DNA from: CALBZG01 sp964486295
GTDB lineage: Bacteria; Bacillota; Clostridia; Peptostreptococcales; Anaerovoracaceae
Direction: 5' to 3'
DNA length: 64,000 nucleotides
NCBI GenBank assembly: GCA_964486295.1
Contig: CAZAMF010000005.1
Span: 62,001-126,000, forward strand
Below are positions 1 through 7,916 of this stretch, one piece after another. The notes beneath the pieces were generated by a model. The model was not told where the DNA came from. It did not search any database and saw nothing but the letters and a program-made list of their open reading frames with translations. How positions within the stretch are numbered: the stretch's first letter is position 1; each line of letters begins with the position of its first letter. A program made the position numbers and the translations under genes.

Positions 1-46
1 CTTCTCGGTCCATCTTGTTACCGATTCTTCTCATTTCTCTGAACAT
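1..46 (-). CDS. N-terminal fragment, pyridoxamine 5'-phosphate oxidase family protein (cut by window edge)
   Basis: Only the first 15 codons are inside the window. The start ATG (44-46) follows the ribosome binding site GGAGGGATATT on the minus strand. The peptide begins MFREMRR, an opening I associate with small FMN-binding pyridoxamine-phosphate-oxidase-like proteins of Clostridia. The body of the gene lies to the left, so the family cannot be confirmed. It is separated from tsf by a terminator-like hairpin and is probably its own transcription unit. Confidence 0.4.
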   Translation of the reverse strand, partial: MFREMRRIGNKMDRE

Positions 47-117
47 AATATCCCTCCACTTTTCACTGTAAACCGCAGAACCATGCAGAAACGCATCAAA
101 TCACTATATCTATATAC

Positions 118-160
118 AAAAAAAGAGCATCTCATCTGGTTATCAGAGTTGAAGCTCTTT
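118..160 (-). terminator. Putative intrinsic terminator of the rpsB-tsf operon
   Basis: On the minus strand an AAAGAGC arm (154-160) pairs with GCTCTTT (122-128), with a short inner CTC/GAG pairing in a long loop, followed by a run of seven T (118-124). It sits directly after the tsf stop codon. The loop is long, so the strength is uncertain. Confidence 0.5.
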
Positions 161-174
161 ATTGCGGTTCCGGT

Positions 175-1089
175 TTATTTGCCCATCTGCTTTGCAACTT
201 CCTCGGCAAAGTTTTCTTCTTTTTTCTCTATACCTTCTCCAACTTCATATCGAATCATGAAAGCGACTCTGATAGGCTTGCCTATCTCAGCGGCAACCTT
301 ATCAACGTACTGTTTAACAGTCAGTTCGCTATCCTTGACGAACTTCTGCTCAGTCAGGCAAACTTCCTTGATTTCTTTCTTGATTTTGCCTTCAACGATT
401 TTGGCCACCATGTCGCCTTTTTTGCCTTCGTTGAGGACAAGCTGCGTCATGATTTTCTTTTCGCTTTCGATATATTCAGGATCTACGCAAGTTTCGTCTA
501 CGAATTTAGGGCTCATCGATGCAACCTGCATTGCAAGGTCTCTGCCTACAACTGCGATTTCCTGAGCGGATGCTTCGGTTTCAAGACCTACTAAAACAGC
601 GATCTTTCCGTTGCTGTGGAGATATCCCACATATTTGCAGCCGGGCGCCTCTGCTTTGAAATAACGGCGGATGTTCAGATTCTCGCCGATCTTTGCTATT
701 TTCCCCTGCAGAGCGATTTTGATCGTGTCGGTTTCATCATATGGAAGCTCTAGGAACTTCTCAATATCATTTTCCTCCGCTTCAAGCGCTTTGTTTGCCA
801 GCGCTTCAACAAAATCGATGAATTCTTCGTTTTTTGCCACAAAATCCGTCTCGGAATTGACTTCGATCACGGCAGCTTTGGTTCCGTCAGCGTTGAATGC
901 CAGTCTTACAAGTCCTTCAGACGCGACTCTGTCTGCTTTTTTAGCCGCTTTGGCCAATCCTTTTTCACGAAGAAGTTCAACGGCTTTTTCCATATCTCCA
1001 TCTGCTTCTATCAGTACATTTTTGCAATCCATCATGCCTGCGCCTGTCATTTCACGCAGTTCTTTTACCATCTGTGCTGTAACAGCCAT
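175..1089 (-). CDS. tsf: Elongation factor Ts
   Basis: EF-Ts, the cytosolic guanine-nucleotide exchange factor that regenerates EF-Tu-GTP. The protein is 304 aa, close to the family length of about 280-310. It shows the N-terminal UBA-like segment (about residues 1-50, with MTGAGMMDCKN) and the EF-Tu-contacting TDFVAKNEEF motif near residue 80, followed by the core and coiled-coil region. The start ATG follows a GGAGGTAA site. It lies 54 bases behind rpsB, the conserved rpsB-tsf order, and so is expected to be co-transcribed from the rpsB promoter. The usual next genes, pyrH and frr, do not follow. Confidence 0.97.
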   Translation of the reverse strand: MAVTAQMVKELREMTGAGMMDCKNVLIEADGDMEKAVELLREKGLAKAAKKADRVASEGLVRLAFNADGTKAAVIEVNSETDFVAKNEEFIDFVEALANKALEAEENDIEKFLELPYDETDTIKIALQGKIAKIGENLNIRRYFKAEAPGCKYVGYLHSNGKIAVLVGLETEASAQEIAVVGRDLAMQVASMSPKFVDETCVDPEYIESEKKIMTQLVLNEGKKGDMVAKIVEGKIKKEIKEVCLTEQKFVKDSELTVKQYVDKVAAEIGKPIRVAFMIRYEVGEGIEKKEENFAEEVAKQMGK

Positions 1090-1143
1090 TTATATTACCT
1101 CCGATATTGCTTAATTATTATATCCCCTGATCCAACCTGCTGA

Positions 1144-1905
1144 TTATTCTGCTTCTTCCTCGCTCTTGGATTCATCTGCATCATTTTCTTCTGCCTTAGC
1201 AGCTGGGCCTTCATCATAGCTTTCGCCCTGATTGGCTTCGATAAGGGCGTCTGCCATGCAGCTTGCAATCAGTTTTACAGCTCTGATGGCGTCATCGTTT
1301 GCAGGGATCACATAATCGACATCGTCCGGATCACAGTTGGTGTCAACAATACCGATGATCGGAATGCCCAGGATTCTGGCTTCCTTTACGGCGATTCTTT
1401 CTTTTTTAGGGTCGACAACAAATAATGCGCCCGGCATGCCTTTCATATCTTTAATTCCACCCAGGAATTTCTCAAGACGTTCTAATTCAAGACGAAGCTT
1501 GCTTACTTCCTTTTTGGAAAGCTTTTCAAAAGTTCCGTCGGTTTCCATGGCTTTGATTTCGTTCAGTCTGGCGATCCTGCCGCTGATTGTCTTATAGTTT
1601 GTAAGCATTCCGCCCAACCAACGCTCACTTACAAAATACATGCCGCATCTGCCGGCTTCGTCAATGATGGCGGACTGTGCCTGTTTTTTGGTTCCAACAA
1701 AGAGAACCGGTCTTCCGGTTTCTCCGACCTGTCTCATGAAATCATAAGCTTCTTCGATCTTTTTTACAGTTTTCTGAAGATCGATGATATAGATCCCGTT
1801 TCTTTCTGTGAAGATGTACGGAGCCATTTTAGGGTTCCATCTTCTGGTCTGGTGTCCGAAGTGAACACCGGCTTCCAACAATTGTTTCATTGATACTACT
1901 GCCAT
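1144..1905 (-). CDS. rpsB: 30S ribosomal protein S2
   Basis: uS2 of the small ribosomal subunit, 253 aa. The N-terminus MAVVSMKQLLEAGVHFGHQ and the internal block on LFVGTKKQAQ are family signatures. The C-terminus carries an acidic tail rich in E, D and S. I start it at the ATG at 1905 because AAGGAGGATTAAA lies immediately upstream; an in-frame upstream start at 1935 would add ten basic residues and has no comparable site. It is the first gene of rpsB-tsf, preceded by a structured leader and a sigma-A promoter. Confidence 0.97.
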   Translation of the reverse strand: MAVVSMKQLLEAGVHFGHQTRRWNPKMAPYIFTERNGIYIIDLQKTVKKIEEAYDFMRQVGETGRPVLFVGTKKQAQSAIIDEAGRCGMYFVSERWLGGMLTNYKTISGRIARLNEIKAMETDGTFEKLSKKEVSKLRLELERLEKFLGGIKDMKGMPGALFVVDPKKERIAVKEARILGIPIIGIVDTNCDPDDVDYVIPANDDAIRAVKLIASCMADALIEANQGESYDEGPAAKAEENDADESKSEEEAE

Positions 1906-1932
1906 TTTAATCCTCCTTGGTTTTCTTTCCTC

Positions 1933-2017
1933 CACCGGATTCGGGCATTTTCAAACCAAGACTCCGGTGTGCGAATTCAAAATAGTCCATGTTCCTGAGG
2001 ACATCCTTGTTCCTCAG
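1933..2017 (-). promoter_or_regulatory. Structured 5' leader of rpsB (two hairpins)
   Basis: Between the predicted transcription start (about 2025) and the rpsB ribosome binding site are two stable inverted repeats. The first is CTGAGGA/TCCTCAG (1995-2017). The second is CACCGGA/TCCGGTG (1933-1969), ending some 10 bases before the AAGGAGG site. Ribosomal protein S2 is known to autoregulate rpsB-tsf through its mRNA leader in several bacteria; assigning that role to these hairpins is inference. Confidence 0.5.
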
Positions 2018-2031
2018 CATGACCGATTGGT

Positions 2032-2060
2032 ATTATATAATAAAACCGCTGCAAATGCAA
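2032..2060 (-). promoter_or_regulatory. Sigma-A promoter of rpsB-tsf
   Basis: Minus-strand TTGCAT (2055-2060), a 17-base spacer and TATAAT (2032-2037). The -35 end lies inside the terminator hairpin of the upstream rpoZ operon, a compact overlap of terminator and promoter. Confidence 0.65.
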
Positions 2061-2068
2061 CGGTTTTT
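2042..2068 (-). terminator. Intrinsic terminator of the yicC-gmk-rpoZ operon
   Basis: Inverted repeat AAAACCG...CGGTTTT with an inner TGC/GCA pairing, located just downstream of the rpoZ stop. A T-rich stretch follows on the minus strand. Confidence 0.6.
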
Positions 2069-2074
2069 TCTTTT

Positions 2075-2269
2075 CTAACCCTCTCTTTTGTAAGTGATCA
2101 GGTCCTCTGCAATCTCATTGGCGGCAATGGAAACCGGTTTATCGACATCCGCCTCGGTGAGTTTCGGTTTGCCGTTCACGATGTCCCTTGCGCGTTTAGC
2201 TGCAAGGATCACTAGAGTGTAGCGGGAATCCGCTTTTTTCCTTATTTCATTAATCGATGGATATAGCAT
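2075..2269 (-). CDS. rpoZ: DNA-directed RNA polymerase subunit omega
   Basis: Omega, the small RNA polymerase subunit that assists folding and assembly of beta-prime. It is 64 aa, typical of Clostridia. It opens MLYPSINEI and contains the conserved block LVILAAKRARDI followed by KPVSIAANEIAED. Its ribosome binding site AAGGAGG lies within the last codons of gmk, and the ATG abuts the gmk stop, so the two are translationally coupled. The gmk-rpoZ order is standard in Firmicutes. Confidence 0.93.
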   Translation of the reverse strand: MLYPSINEIRKKADSRYTLVILAAKRARDIVNGKPKLTEADVDKPVSIAANEIAEDLITYKREG

Positions 2270-2878
2270 TTAAATCTCCTCCTTATATTCCTCAATCAGT
2301 TTATATATATCTGCCGATACTCTTGAATGTTCGGCAATCATAATGGCTTTGACCCGGTTGACTGCTTCGTTCAGCTGATCGTTGACTACGCAGTAATCAT
2401 ATTTGTCTATATAGGATACCTCTTTCAGCGCTTGAGCCATCCTCATGTCGATAGCCTCTTTGCTTTCAGAACCACGTCCGGTTATCCTTTTTCTGAGTTC
2501 CGTCATGGAAGGGGGCAGTATAAAAATGAATACTCCGTTCGGATAATTTTTTTTGACATTGATGGCACCTTTGATGTCGATGTCCAACAGGACATCTTTC
2601 CCCTGCTCAATGGAATCAAGCACAAACTTTTTCGGGGTGCCATAACAGTTTTCAAAGTTGATGGCATGTTCCAAAAGAGCATCCTGCTCCAATGCTTCAT
2701 CAAATTCCTGCCTCGTGACAAAATAATAGTCCACACCTTCGACTTCACTTTCGCGAGGCTTCCTGGTGGTCATAGACACCGAGAATACGATGTTGGAATC
2801 CTTCAATAATTCATGACAAATCGTGCCCTTTCCGGCTCCGGAGGGCCCGGAAATAATAAACAGCTGGCCTTTGCGCAT
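2270..2878 (-). CDS. gmk: Guanylate kinase
   Basis: Phosphorylates GMP to GDP with ATP in purine nucleotide synthesis. It is 202 aa from the chosen ATG at 2878, which is preceded by AAAGGAGATGTT. A longer reading to 2938 has no such site. The P-loop SGPSGAGKGT is near residues 8-17, and the GMP-binding segment around TTRKPRESEVEGVDYYFV matches the family. It sits between yicC and rpoZ. The small regulator gene remA, often found between yicC and gmk in Firmicutes, is absent here. Confidence 0.96.
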   Translation of the reverse strand: MRKGQLFIISGPSGAGKGTICHELLKDSNIVFSVSMTTRKPRESEVEGVDYYFVTRQEFDEALEQDALLEHAINFENCYGTPKKFVLDSIEQGKDVLLDIDIKGAINVKKNYPNGVFIFILPPSMTELRKRITGRGSESKEAIDMRMAQALKEVSYIDKYDYCVVNDQLNEAVNRVKAIMIAEHSRVSADIYKLIEEYKEEI

Positions 2879-2976
2879 AACATCTCCTTTGTTGCTTGTG
2901 TAATTTGTCATTATAGCACACCGGTCAATATGAATCAACCACCCGAAGAGTTGTTTTTGGTTTGCCTGCTCAAATA

Positions 2977-3861
2977 CTATTCTATATTCTGAACCTGCTC
3001 GCGGATTTTTTCTATTTCCGATTTGATTTCCAGCATAGCGCTGGTTATATCCATGTTATTGGCCTTTGAGCCGATGGTGTTGGCTTCCCTGTTCATTTCC
3101 TGAACCAAAAAATCCAGTTTCTTGCCATCCGGCTGGGCGCTTTCGCTGATGATCTTTTTGAGTTGAAGCATGTGGCTGTCCAATCGGACAAGTTCTTCTG
3201 TGATATTCGATTTATCCGCAAAAATGGCTGCTTCAATCAGGATCCGATCTTCCGGAATGGACACATTGCTGCCGATCAGTTCTATGATGCGGTCTTTCAG
3301 CTTTTCTGCATAGAGTTTCGACGCATCCGGTACTGCAGCCGCTATTTCATTGGTTTTCGTTCTGATCAAATCCGCTCTCATAATGAGGTCTTCCGCCAGC
3401 TTTTTCCCTTCCGTGCAGCGCATTTCATCCAGCTGCGCACACGCTTCCCTGATTGGAATTAAAATCTGCGCAAGAAGTTCCTCCTCATCTTCCACATCCG
3501 GAATCGCCTTCATCACATCGGGCAGGCTGGCGATCAGTTTCAAATCCACTTCCCCGCTCAGGCCAAAGGTTTCCTTTAATTCGATCAGATTTTCGTAATA
3601 CTGCTTGGCAACCATGGTGTTGAGTTTCACATTGATATCGTTTTCTGTAATGTTTTCGACGATAATCGATACTTCCACCTTGCCTCTGCGGATGGTTTCC
3701 TTGACGGTATTTTTAATTTTCTCCTCAGCGAAAGAGTACCTGCGTGGCATCTTGACCGTAATATCACTGTATCTGTGGTTTACAGTCCTGATTTCCGCGA
3801 TAATATTTCTCTTTCCATCCGAGTATTCTCCTCTTCCAAAACCGGTCATACTTTTTATCAT
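2977..3861 (-). CDS. yicC: YicC/YloC family endoribonuclease
   Basis: 294-aa protein starting MIKSMTGFGRGE, the signature opening of the YicC/YloC family. Members have been described as endoribonucleases that influence RNA turnover. The C-terminal DUF1732 part is visible as FLVQEMNREANTIGSKAN, with conserved Glu and Asn residues. The start ATG follows GGGAGAAAAAATAAG. It is the first gene of yicC-gmk-rpoZ and is divergent from rqcH; the 73-base gap must carry both promoters. Confidence 0.9.
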   Translation of the reverse strand: MIKSMTGFGRGEYSDGKRNIIAEIRTVNHRYSDITVKMPRRYSFAEEKIKNTVKETIRRGKVEVSIIVENITENDINVKLNTMVAKQYYENLIELKETFGLSGEVDLKLIASLPDVMKAIPDVEDEEELLAQILIPIREACAQLDEMRCTEGKKLAEDLIMRADLIRTKTNEIAAAVPDASKLYAEKLKDRIIELIGSNVSIPEDRILIEAAIFADKSNITEELVRLDSHMLQLKKIISESAQPDGKKLDFLVQEMNREANTIGSKANNMDITSAMLEIKSEIEKIREQVQNIE

Positions 3862-3934
3862 CTTATTTTTTCTCCCATTTCATTAAAATATATGATAACA
3901 TTACGATTATACATGACAAGGAAGGGTTTTACAA

Positions 3935-5656
3935 ATGGCTTTTGACGGAATTGTAACGGCGGCCGTAGCGAATGAGTTACGTGAAAAACTGACAGGCGGT
4001 AAAATTGAAAAGATATATCAGCCCGAAGCGGACGAGCTTGTTTTTAACGTCCATACTTCCCAGGGAAATTTGAAACTTTATATTTCCTGCAATTCTGCAC
4101 ACGCCAGAGCCGGGCTGATTACAGAGGCCCTTCAGAATCCTGAACAGCCGATGTCGTTTTGCATGCTGCTGCGGAAACATCTTTCAGGCGGCAGAATAAC
4201 CGGTATTCAGCAAAAGGATACGGAAAGAATTATTGAGATCGAAATCGAAACATTAAGCGAGATGGGTTTCTCTCTCAGGAAAAAACTCATAGCTGAAATC
4301 ATGGGCAAACACAGTAATATCATCCTCATGGATGTTGCCACGGGGAAAATCATCGACTCCATCAAACGGATCTCTCTGGACGTCAACCGAGTCCGCCAGA
4401 TCCTTCCGGGCAAGCTGTATGAATACCCTCCTGATCAGGGAAAAACACCGTTGGCAAATGTCAGTGAAGCACTTTGTGAAAAAATCTGCAGATCCGGCAG
4501 TTCTTTGGCTTCGGGCATCCTGGTTTCCGTTCAGGGGTTGTCCCCCTTGCTCTGCAGTGATATTGCCGAAAAGATTGAATCTCAGGGCAGGGTAAATGCC
4601 GAGGCTCTGTTTGCGGAACTGTCAGCACTGAGGACGAATCTCGAAAGCAACAAGATTGATCCTGTCGTCTATACAGACGCCGTCGGCTCTCCCATGGAAT
4701 TCCATGTTTTCAAGCTTTCTTCTCTTGACGGGTGTTACTCGCCCAAAGAATTTGATACCCCCAGTGCCGCCATTGAATATTTTTTTCTTAATAAGGTTTC
4801 CTCGAATAAAGTCAGGCAGAAATCCAACGATCTGGAGCGTGCAATCAAAACAGGCCTGGATAAGCTTTGTCTTAAAAAGCAGCGACTTTCCGAGGATTTA
4901 CTTAAAGCCGAAAACTCGGAAGAGTTGAGGCTGTACGGTGAGCTGATCATGGCGAATCTTCACTTGATCAAATCGGGGTCGGATCATGCAACTGTTGTAA
5001 ATTATTATGACAATAAAGAAATTACAATACCCCTTGACAAAAGATTCAATGCGGTCAGAAATTCACAGCTCTATTTCAAAAAGTATGGCAAGGCAAAGAC
5101 GTCGATCAAAGAAAAATCGTTGCAGCTTGAGGATACGAGCCGGGATATCGAATATCTGGAGTCTGTTTTGGCCTTTGCGGAAGCAGCCGATCAGCTGGAA
5201 GTAATCGAAGAAATCAGAAGCGAACTGATTGCAAACGGTTATCTGAGGAAGAGAAAGAACTCCTTCCAGACCAAAAAAAAGAAAGCCCCGATGCTGGAGT
5301 ATCGTACCAGTGAGGGATTCAAAGTAATAGCAGGCCGAAACAATACGGAAAATGATGCGTTGACTTTCAAGCTGGCCGGGCCGAAGGATTTCTGGTTCCA
5401 TACCAAAGATATTCCCGGCTCTCATGTGATTTTATTTACCGAGGGTTCTCCATTGACGGAGGAGCTTGTTTACCAGGCAGCTTCTATTGCGGCTTTTCAT
5501 AGCAAGGGGAAAAACTCGAAAAATGTTCCGGTGGATTATGTCCAGGTCCGTTATGTGAAAAAGCCCAACGGTGCAAAGCCCGGAATGGTGATTTTCACCA
5601 ACAATCGTACGGTTTACGTTGACCCGGAACTCCCCGGGAGTGAAAAAGCAGATTAG
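3935..5656 (+). CDS. rqcH: RqcH / NFACT family ribosome quality-control factor
   Basis: 573-aa NFACT protein, the bacterial Rqc2 homologue formerly annotated as fibronectin-binding FbpA. In Bacillus, RqcH binds stalled 50S-nascent chain complexes and recruits tRNA-Ala to add alanine tails. The N-terminal NFACT-N domain starts MAFDGIVTAAVANEL. A charged coiled-coil middle (about 290-440) follows, then the NFACT-R domain with DFWFHTKDIPGSHVIL near residue 490. The ribosome binding site is GGAAGGG. The gene is transcribed away from yicC. Confidence 0.93.
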   Translation: MAFDGIVTAAVANELREKLTGGKIEKIYQPEADELVFNVHTSQGNLKLYISCNSAHARAGLITEALQNPEQPMSFCMLLRKHLSGGRITGIQQKDTERIIEIEIETLSEMGFSLRKKLIAEIMGKHSNIILMDVATGKIIDSIKRISLDVNRVRQILPGKLYEYPPDQGKTPLANVSEALCEKICRSGSSLASGILVSVQGLSPLLCSDIAEKIESQGRVNAEALFAELSALRTNLESNKIDPVVYTDAVGSPMEFHVFKLSSLDGCYSPKEFDTPSAAIEYFFLNKVSSNKVRQKSNDLERAIKTGLDKLCLKKQRLSEDLLKAENSEELRLYGELIMANLHLIKSGSDHATVVNYYDNKEITIPLDKRFNAVRNSQLYFKKYGKAKTSIKEKSLQLEDTSRDIEYLESVLAFAEAADQLEVIEEIRSELIANGYLRKRKNSFQTKKKKAPMLEYRTSEGFKVIAGRNNTENDALTFKLAGPKDFWFHTKDIPGSHVILFTEGSPLTEELVYQAASIAAFHSKGKNSKNVPVDYVQVRYVKKPNGAKPGMVIFTNNRTVYVDPELPGSEKAD

Positions 5657-5679
5657 TCACAAGTATTTGCTTAAATGCC

Positions 5680-5708
5680 TTGACCTTTCTGTTTTTATGA
5701 CTTATACT
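5680..5708 (+). promoter_or_regulatory. Sigma-A promoter of the small zinc-ribbon gene
   Basis: TTGACC (5680-5685), a 17-base spacer and TATACT (5703-5708), located after the rqcH stop and about 60 bases ahead of the next start codon. It suggests independent transcription of the 39-codon gene. Confidence 0.55.
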
Positions 5709-5767
5709 AAATATTACCATGCGCGTTCATCGGTGTATTGTCAAATATTGTTTAGGAGGGTTACAAA

Positions 5768-5887
5768 ATGTACAGAAATTTATGTGTGTTATGCAAAAGC
5801 GACTATAAACTGAAGGAGTTTCGCGGCGGATATCTTTGCGAAAATTGCCGGACACAGCTCTCTGACCTTTACAAATCAAGTCGATAG
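5768..5887 (+). CDS. Small zinc-ribbon protein, 39 aa (Gin-like?)
   Basis: A short gene that length filters miss. The ATG at 5768 has a strong ribosome binding site (TTAGGAGGG) and a promoter of its own. The 39-aa product has two CxxC pairs (CVLC at residues 6-9 and CENC at 24-27) separated by 14 residues, forming a treble-clef or zinc-ribbon layout, and a basic C-terminus. The spacing and size resemble Gin/CsfB, the sporulation anti-sigma-G factor of Bacillus and Clostridia, but the similarity is only in the cysteine pattern. Function is not established. Confidence 0.6.
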   Translation: MYRNLCVLCKSDYKLKEFRGGYLCENCRTQLSDLYKSSR

Positions 5888-5918
5888 CCGCTTCACCGGC
5901 ATTCCATATGAAGTTCGA

Positions 5919-6860
5919 TCATGCTGTGCCCATCCTGAGGCGCAGCTTTTTTAATACTTCCTTGAATTCCTCCGGCAAATCGCTTTCAAACTCCATATAT
6001 TCCCCGGTTGCCGGATGCAAGAACCCCAGTATTTTCGCGTGCAGCATCTGGCTTTCCGCGCCATAAGGGGCTTTCTTCGGTCCATATAAGGTGTCTCCGA
6101 GCAAAGGATGCCTGATATGGGCCATATGAGCCCGGATCTGATGGGTCCTCCCGGTTTCGAGTCTGGCTTCAATATAGGTAAACTGCCCGAACCTTTCTAG
6201 AACTCTATAGTGAGTAACCGCCCTGCGGCCGCCCTTTTCAAGGACAGCCTGCCTGAATCTGTTTTTTGGATCTCTTCCCAACGGCGCATCCACAGTGCCT
6301 TCGTCTTCGCTGAAATTATTATACACGATGGCGTGATAAGCCCTGTTTAGACTATGCTGTTCCAACTGTTTCGCCAGGCTTTGGTGGGCAATGTCGTTCT
6401 TTGCGATCAGCAGCAGCCCGCTGGTGTCCTTGTCGATTCTATGCACGATCCCGGGGCGGACGATGCCGTTGATGGAGCTCAATTTATCTCCGCAATGATA
6501 CATGACCGCATTGACCAATGTTCCGTGATAATTTCCGGGGGCAGGATGTACCACCAAGCCCTTCGGTTTATTGACAACCATCAGGTAGTCATCTTCGTAA
6601 ACGATATCGAGGGGAATGTTTTCCGGCGTGATTTCGATTTCCTCGGGATCCGGAATGGAAAGCTCTATCACATCCCCTGTCTTCAATTTTTTGTTTTTTG
6701 AAGTCGATTTTTCACCATTGATGATCACTTCTCCGGCGGAAATGAGTTTTTGCATATAACTCCTGGAACTTTCCGGCAACAAAGCAGAAAGGACCACATC
6801 TAGCCGGGTCCCATCCATATCATCTTCTATTATAAAATTATAAAGATTTTTCTTTTCCAT
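5919..6860 (-). CDS. rluD: RluA/RluD family pseudouridine synthase
   Basis: Converts uridine to pseudouridine in 23S rRNA or related RNA. It is 313 aa from the ATG at 6860. An N-terminal S4-like RNA-binding domain (about residues 10-75, LISAGEVIINGE) precedes the catalytic domain with HRIDKDTSGLLLIAK, whose Asp is the catalytic residue, and RTHQIRAHM. The reading frame overlaps the end of lspA by 23 bases; a further upstream ATG at 6884 is possible but has no ribosome binding site. The lspA-rluD order is conserved in Firmicutes. Confidence 0.93.
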   Translation of the reverse strand: MEKKNLYNFIIEDDMDGTRLDVVLSALLPESSRSYMQKLISAGEVIINGEKSTSKNKKLKTGDVIELSIPDPEEIEITPENIPLDIVYEDDYLMVVNKPKGLVVHPAPGNYHGTLVNAVMYHCGDKLSSINGIVRPGIVHRIDKDTSGLLLIAKNDIAHQSLAKQLEQHSLNRAYHAIVYNNFSEDEGTVDAPLGRDPKNRFRQAVLEKGGRRAVTHYRVLERFGQFTYIEARLETGRTHQIRAHMAHIRHPLLGDTLYGPKKAPYGAESQMLHAKILGFLHPATGEYMEFESDLPEEFKEVLKKLRLRMGTA

Positions 6861-7296
6861 TTTCCTTACTGAAGCAGAACACATATATAATCATCAGGCC
6901 GCATCCGATGCAAACTCCAATATCGGCAATATTGAACACCGGCCAGAAGCGGAAATCAAACATGTCAATCACGTATCCCAACCGGATCCGATCCACTAAA
7001 TTTCCAAGGCCTCCTGCAATAATAAAAGAAAGCGCGGCCAGCAGCGTCCAATGCTCAGAGCGCCTTTTTCTGAGCAGATAGATCGAGAGAACGATCAGCA
7101 TGACAGACGTCACTGAAATGAGCAGCATCCTCTGGCCTTCAAAATTTGAAAAAGCGGCTCCTGTATTCTGCACATAGGTAAGATAAAAGACCCTGTCGAT
7201 AACCGGTATGGACTGGCCTGCAGCCATACTGCCTGTCACAAGGCCTTTAACGATCTGATCCGCTATTAAAACCAGAGCAATTATTATATAATACAT
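6838..7296 (-). CDS. lspA: Lipoprotein signal peptidase (signal peptidase II)
   Basis: Membrane aspartyl protease that removes signal peptides from prolipoproteins. It is 152 aa with four predicted membrane segments. The conserved motifs are present: DQIVK near the N-terminus, NTGAAFS, GNLVDRIRLGYVIDMFDF and FNIADIGV. The Asp residues of the last two form the catalytic dyad. The ribosome binding site is weak (GGAATAA about 13 bases ahead of the ATG), so translation may depend on coupling to the divIVA gene 11 bases upstream. Confidence 0.95.
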   Translation of the reverse strand: MYYIIIALVLIADQIVKGLVTGSMAAGQSIPVIDRVFYLTYVQNTGAAFSNFEGQRMLLISVTSVMLIVLSIYLLRKRRSEHWTLLAALSFIIAGGLGNLVDRIRLGYVIDMFDFRFWPVFNIADIGVCIGCGLMIIYVFCFSKENGKEKSL

Positions 7297-7307
7297 ACGG
7301 TTTGAAA

Positions 7308-7910
7308 TTATTCCTTGATTTCATTCTGACTTATCATGATTGTTTTGGCCAGATCTTTGTCTGCAATCCGAGTAAATGTTTTCGGTTTTCTGGATTCAAG
7401 CCCTGCGGTTATTTTATTCACCGTCGTCCTGGTTTGGGATTCCATACCGCCCATTTCTGCGAAGAGCTCGGCACTCAACGTATCAAAACGCTCCAGTTCA
7501 GCCTCCAGCAATGCTTTGTACTTCCCCTGGAATCTGAGGAACCTGGTTTTCAGCGCAAAATTTTCCTCATTCAGCCTTTCCACAGACTCTCTGGCTTCCC
7601 TCAACACAAGTTCTGCATCGAGTTCCGCATTTTTCATCAGAATCTCCGCTCTTCTTTCGGCGGAAGCTGAAATATCACCCATCAGCGCTTTCGCTGCTTC
7701 CAAAGTCTCAAGAACTGTGCTTTCAGTACCGCTGTACTTCAGTACGTCCGCCTTCAGCCTCTCAATTTCCGCCTTCAATTTTTCGTTCTCACTCAGTATA
7801 TTTTCATAATCCAGAGTGATTCTGTCCAGGAATTCATCAACCTCATTTTCTTTGTAGCCCCTTACCACTCTTGAGAACTCTTTTTCCTGAATATCAAGTG
7901 GCGTGATCAT
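7308..7910 (-). CDS. divIVA: DivIVA domain-containing protein
   Basis: 200-aa coiled-coil protein of the DivIVA/GpsB type, which binds negatively curved membrane at the septum or poles. The N-terminal membrane-binding domain reads MITPLDIQEKEFSRVVRGYKENEVDEFLD, with the conserved F and the GY.ENEVDEFL motif. The rest is a long Glu/Lys/Leu-rich coiled coil (about 35-150). It follows sepF by 6 bases and has the site GGAGGTAAAGCG. It belongs to the division gene run yggS-sepF-divIVA. Confidence 0.92.
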   Translation of the reverse strand: MITPLDIQEKEFSRVVRGYKENEVDEFLDRITLDYENILSENEKLKAEIERLKADVLKYSGTESTVLETLEAAKALMGDISASAERRAEILMKNAELDAELVLREARESVERLNEENFALKTRFLRFQGKYKALLEAELERFDTLSAELFAEMGGMESQTRTTVNKITAGLESRKPKTFTRIADKDLAKTIMISQNEIKE

Positions 7911-7916
7911 ATCGCT

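Noticed and set aside
83..565. 160-codon plus-strand frame over the tsf gene
   Set aside because: Antisense to a certain EF-Ts gene, Ser/Ile-rich shadow, no ribosome binding site.
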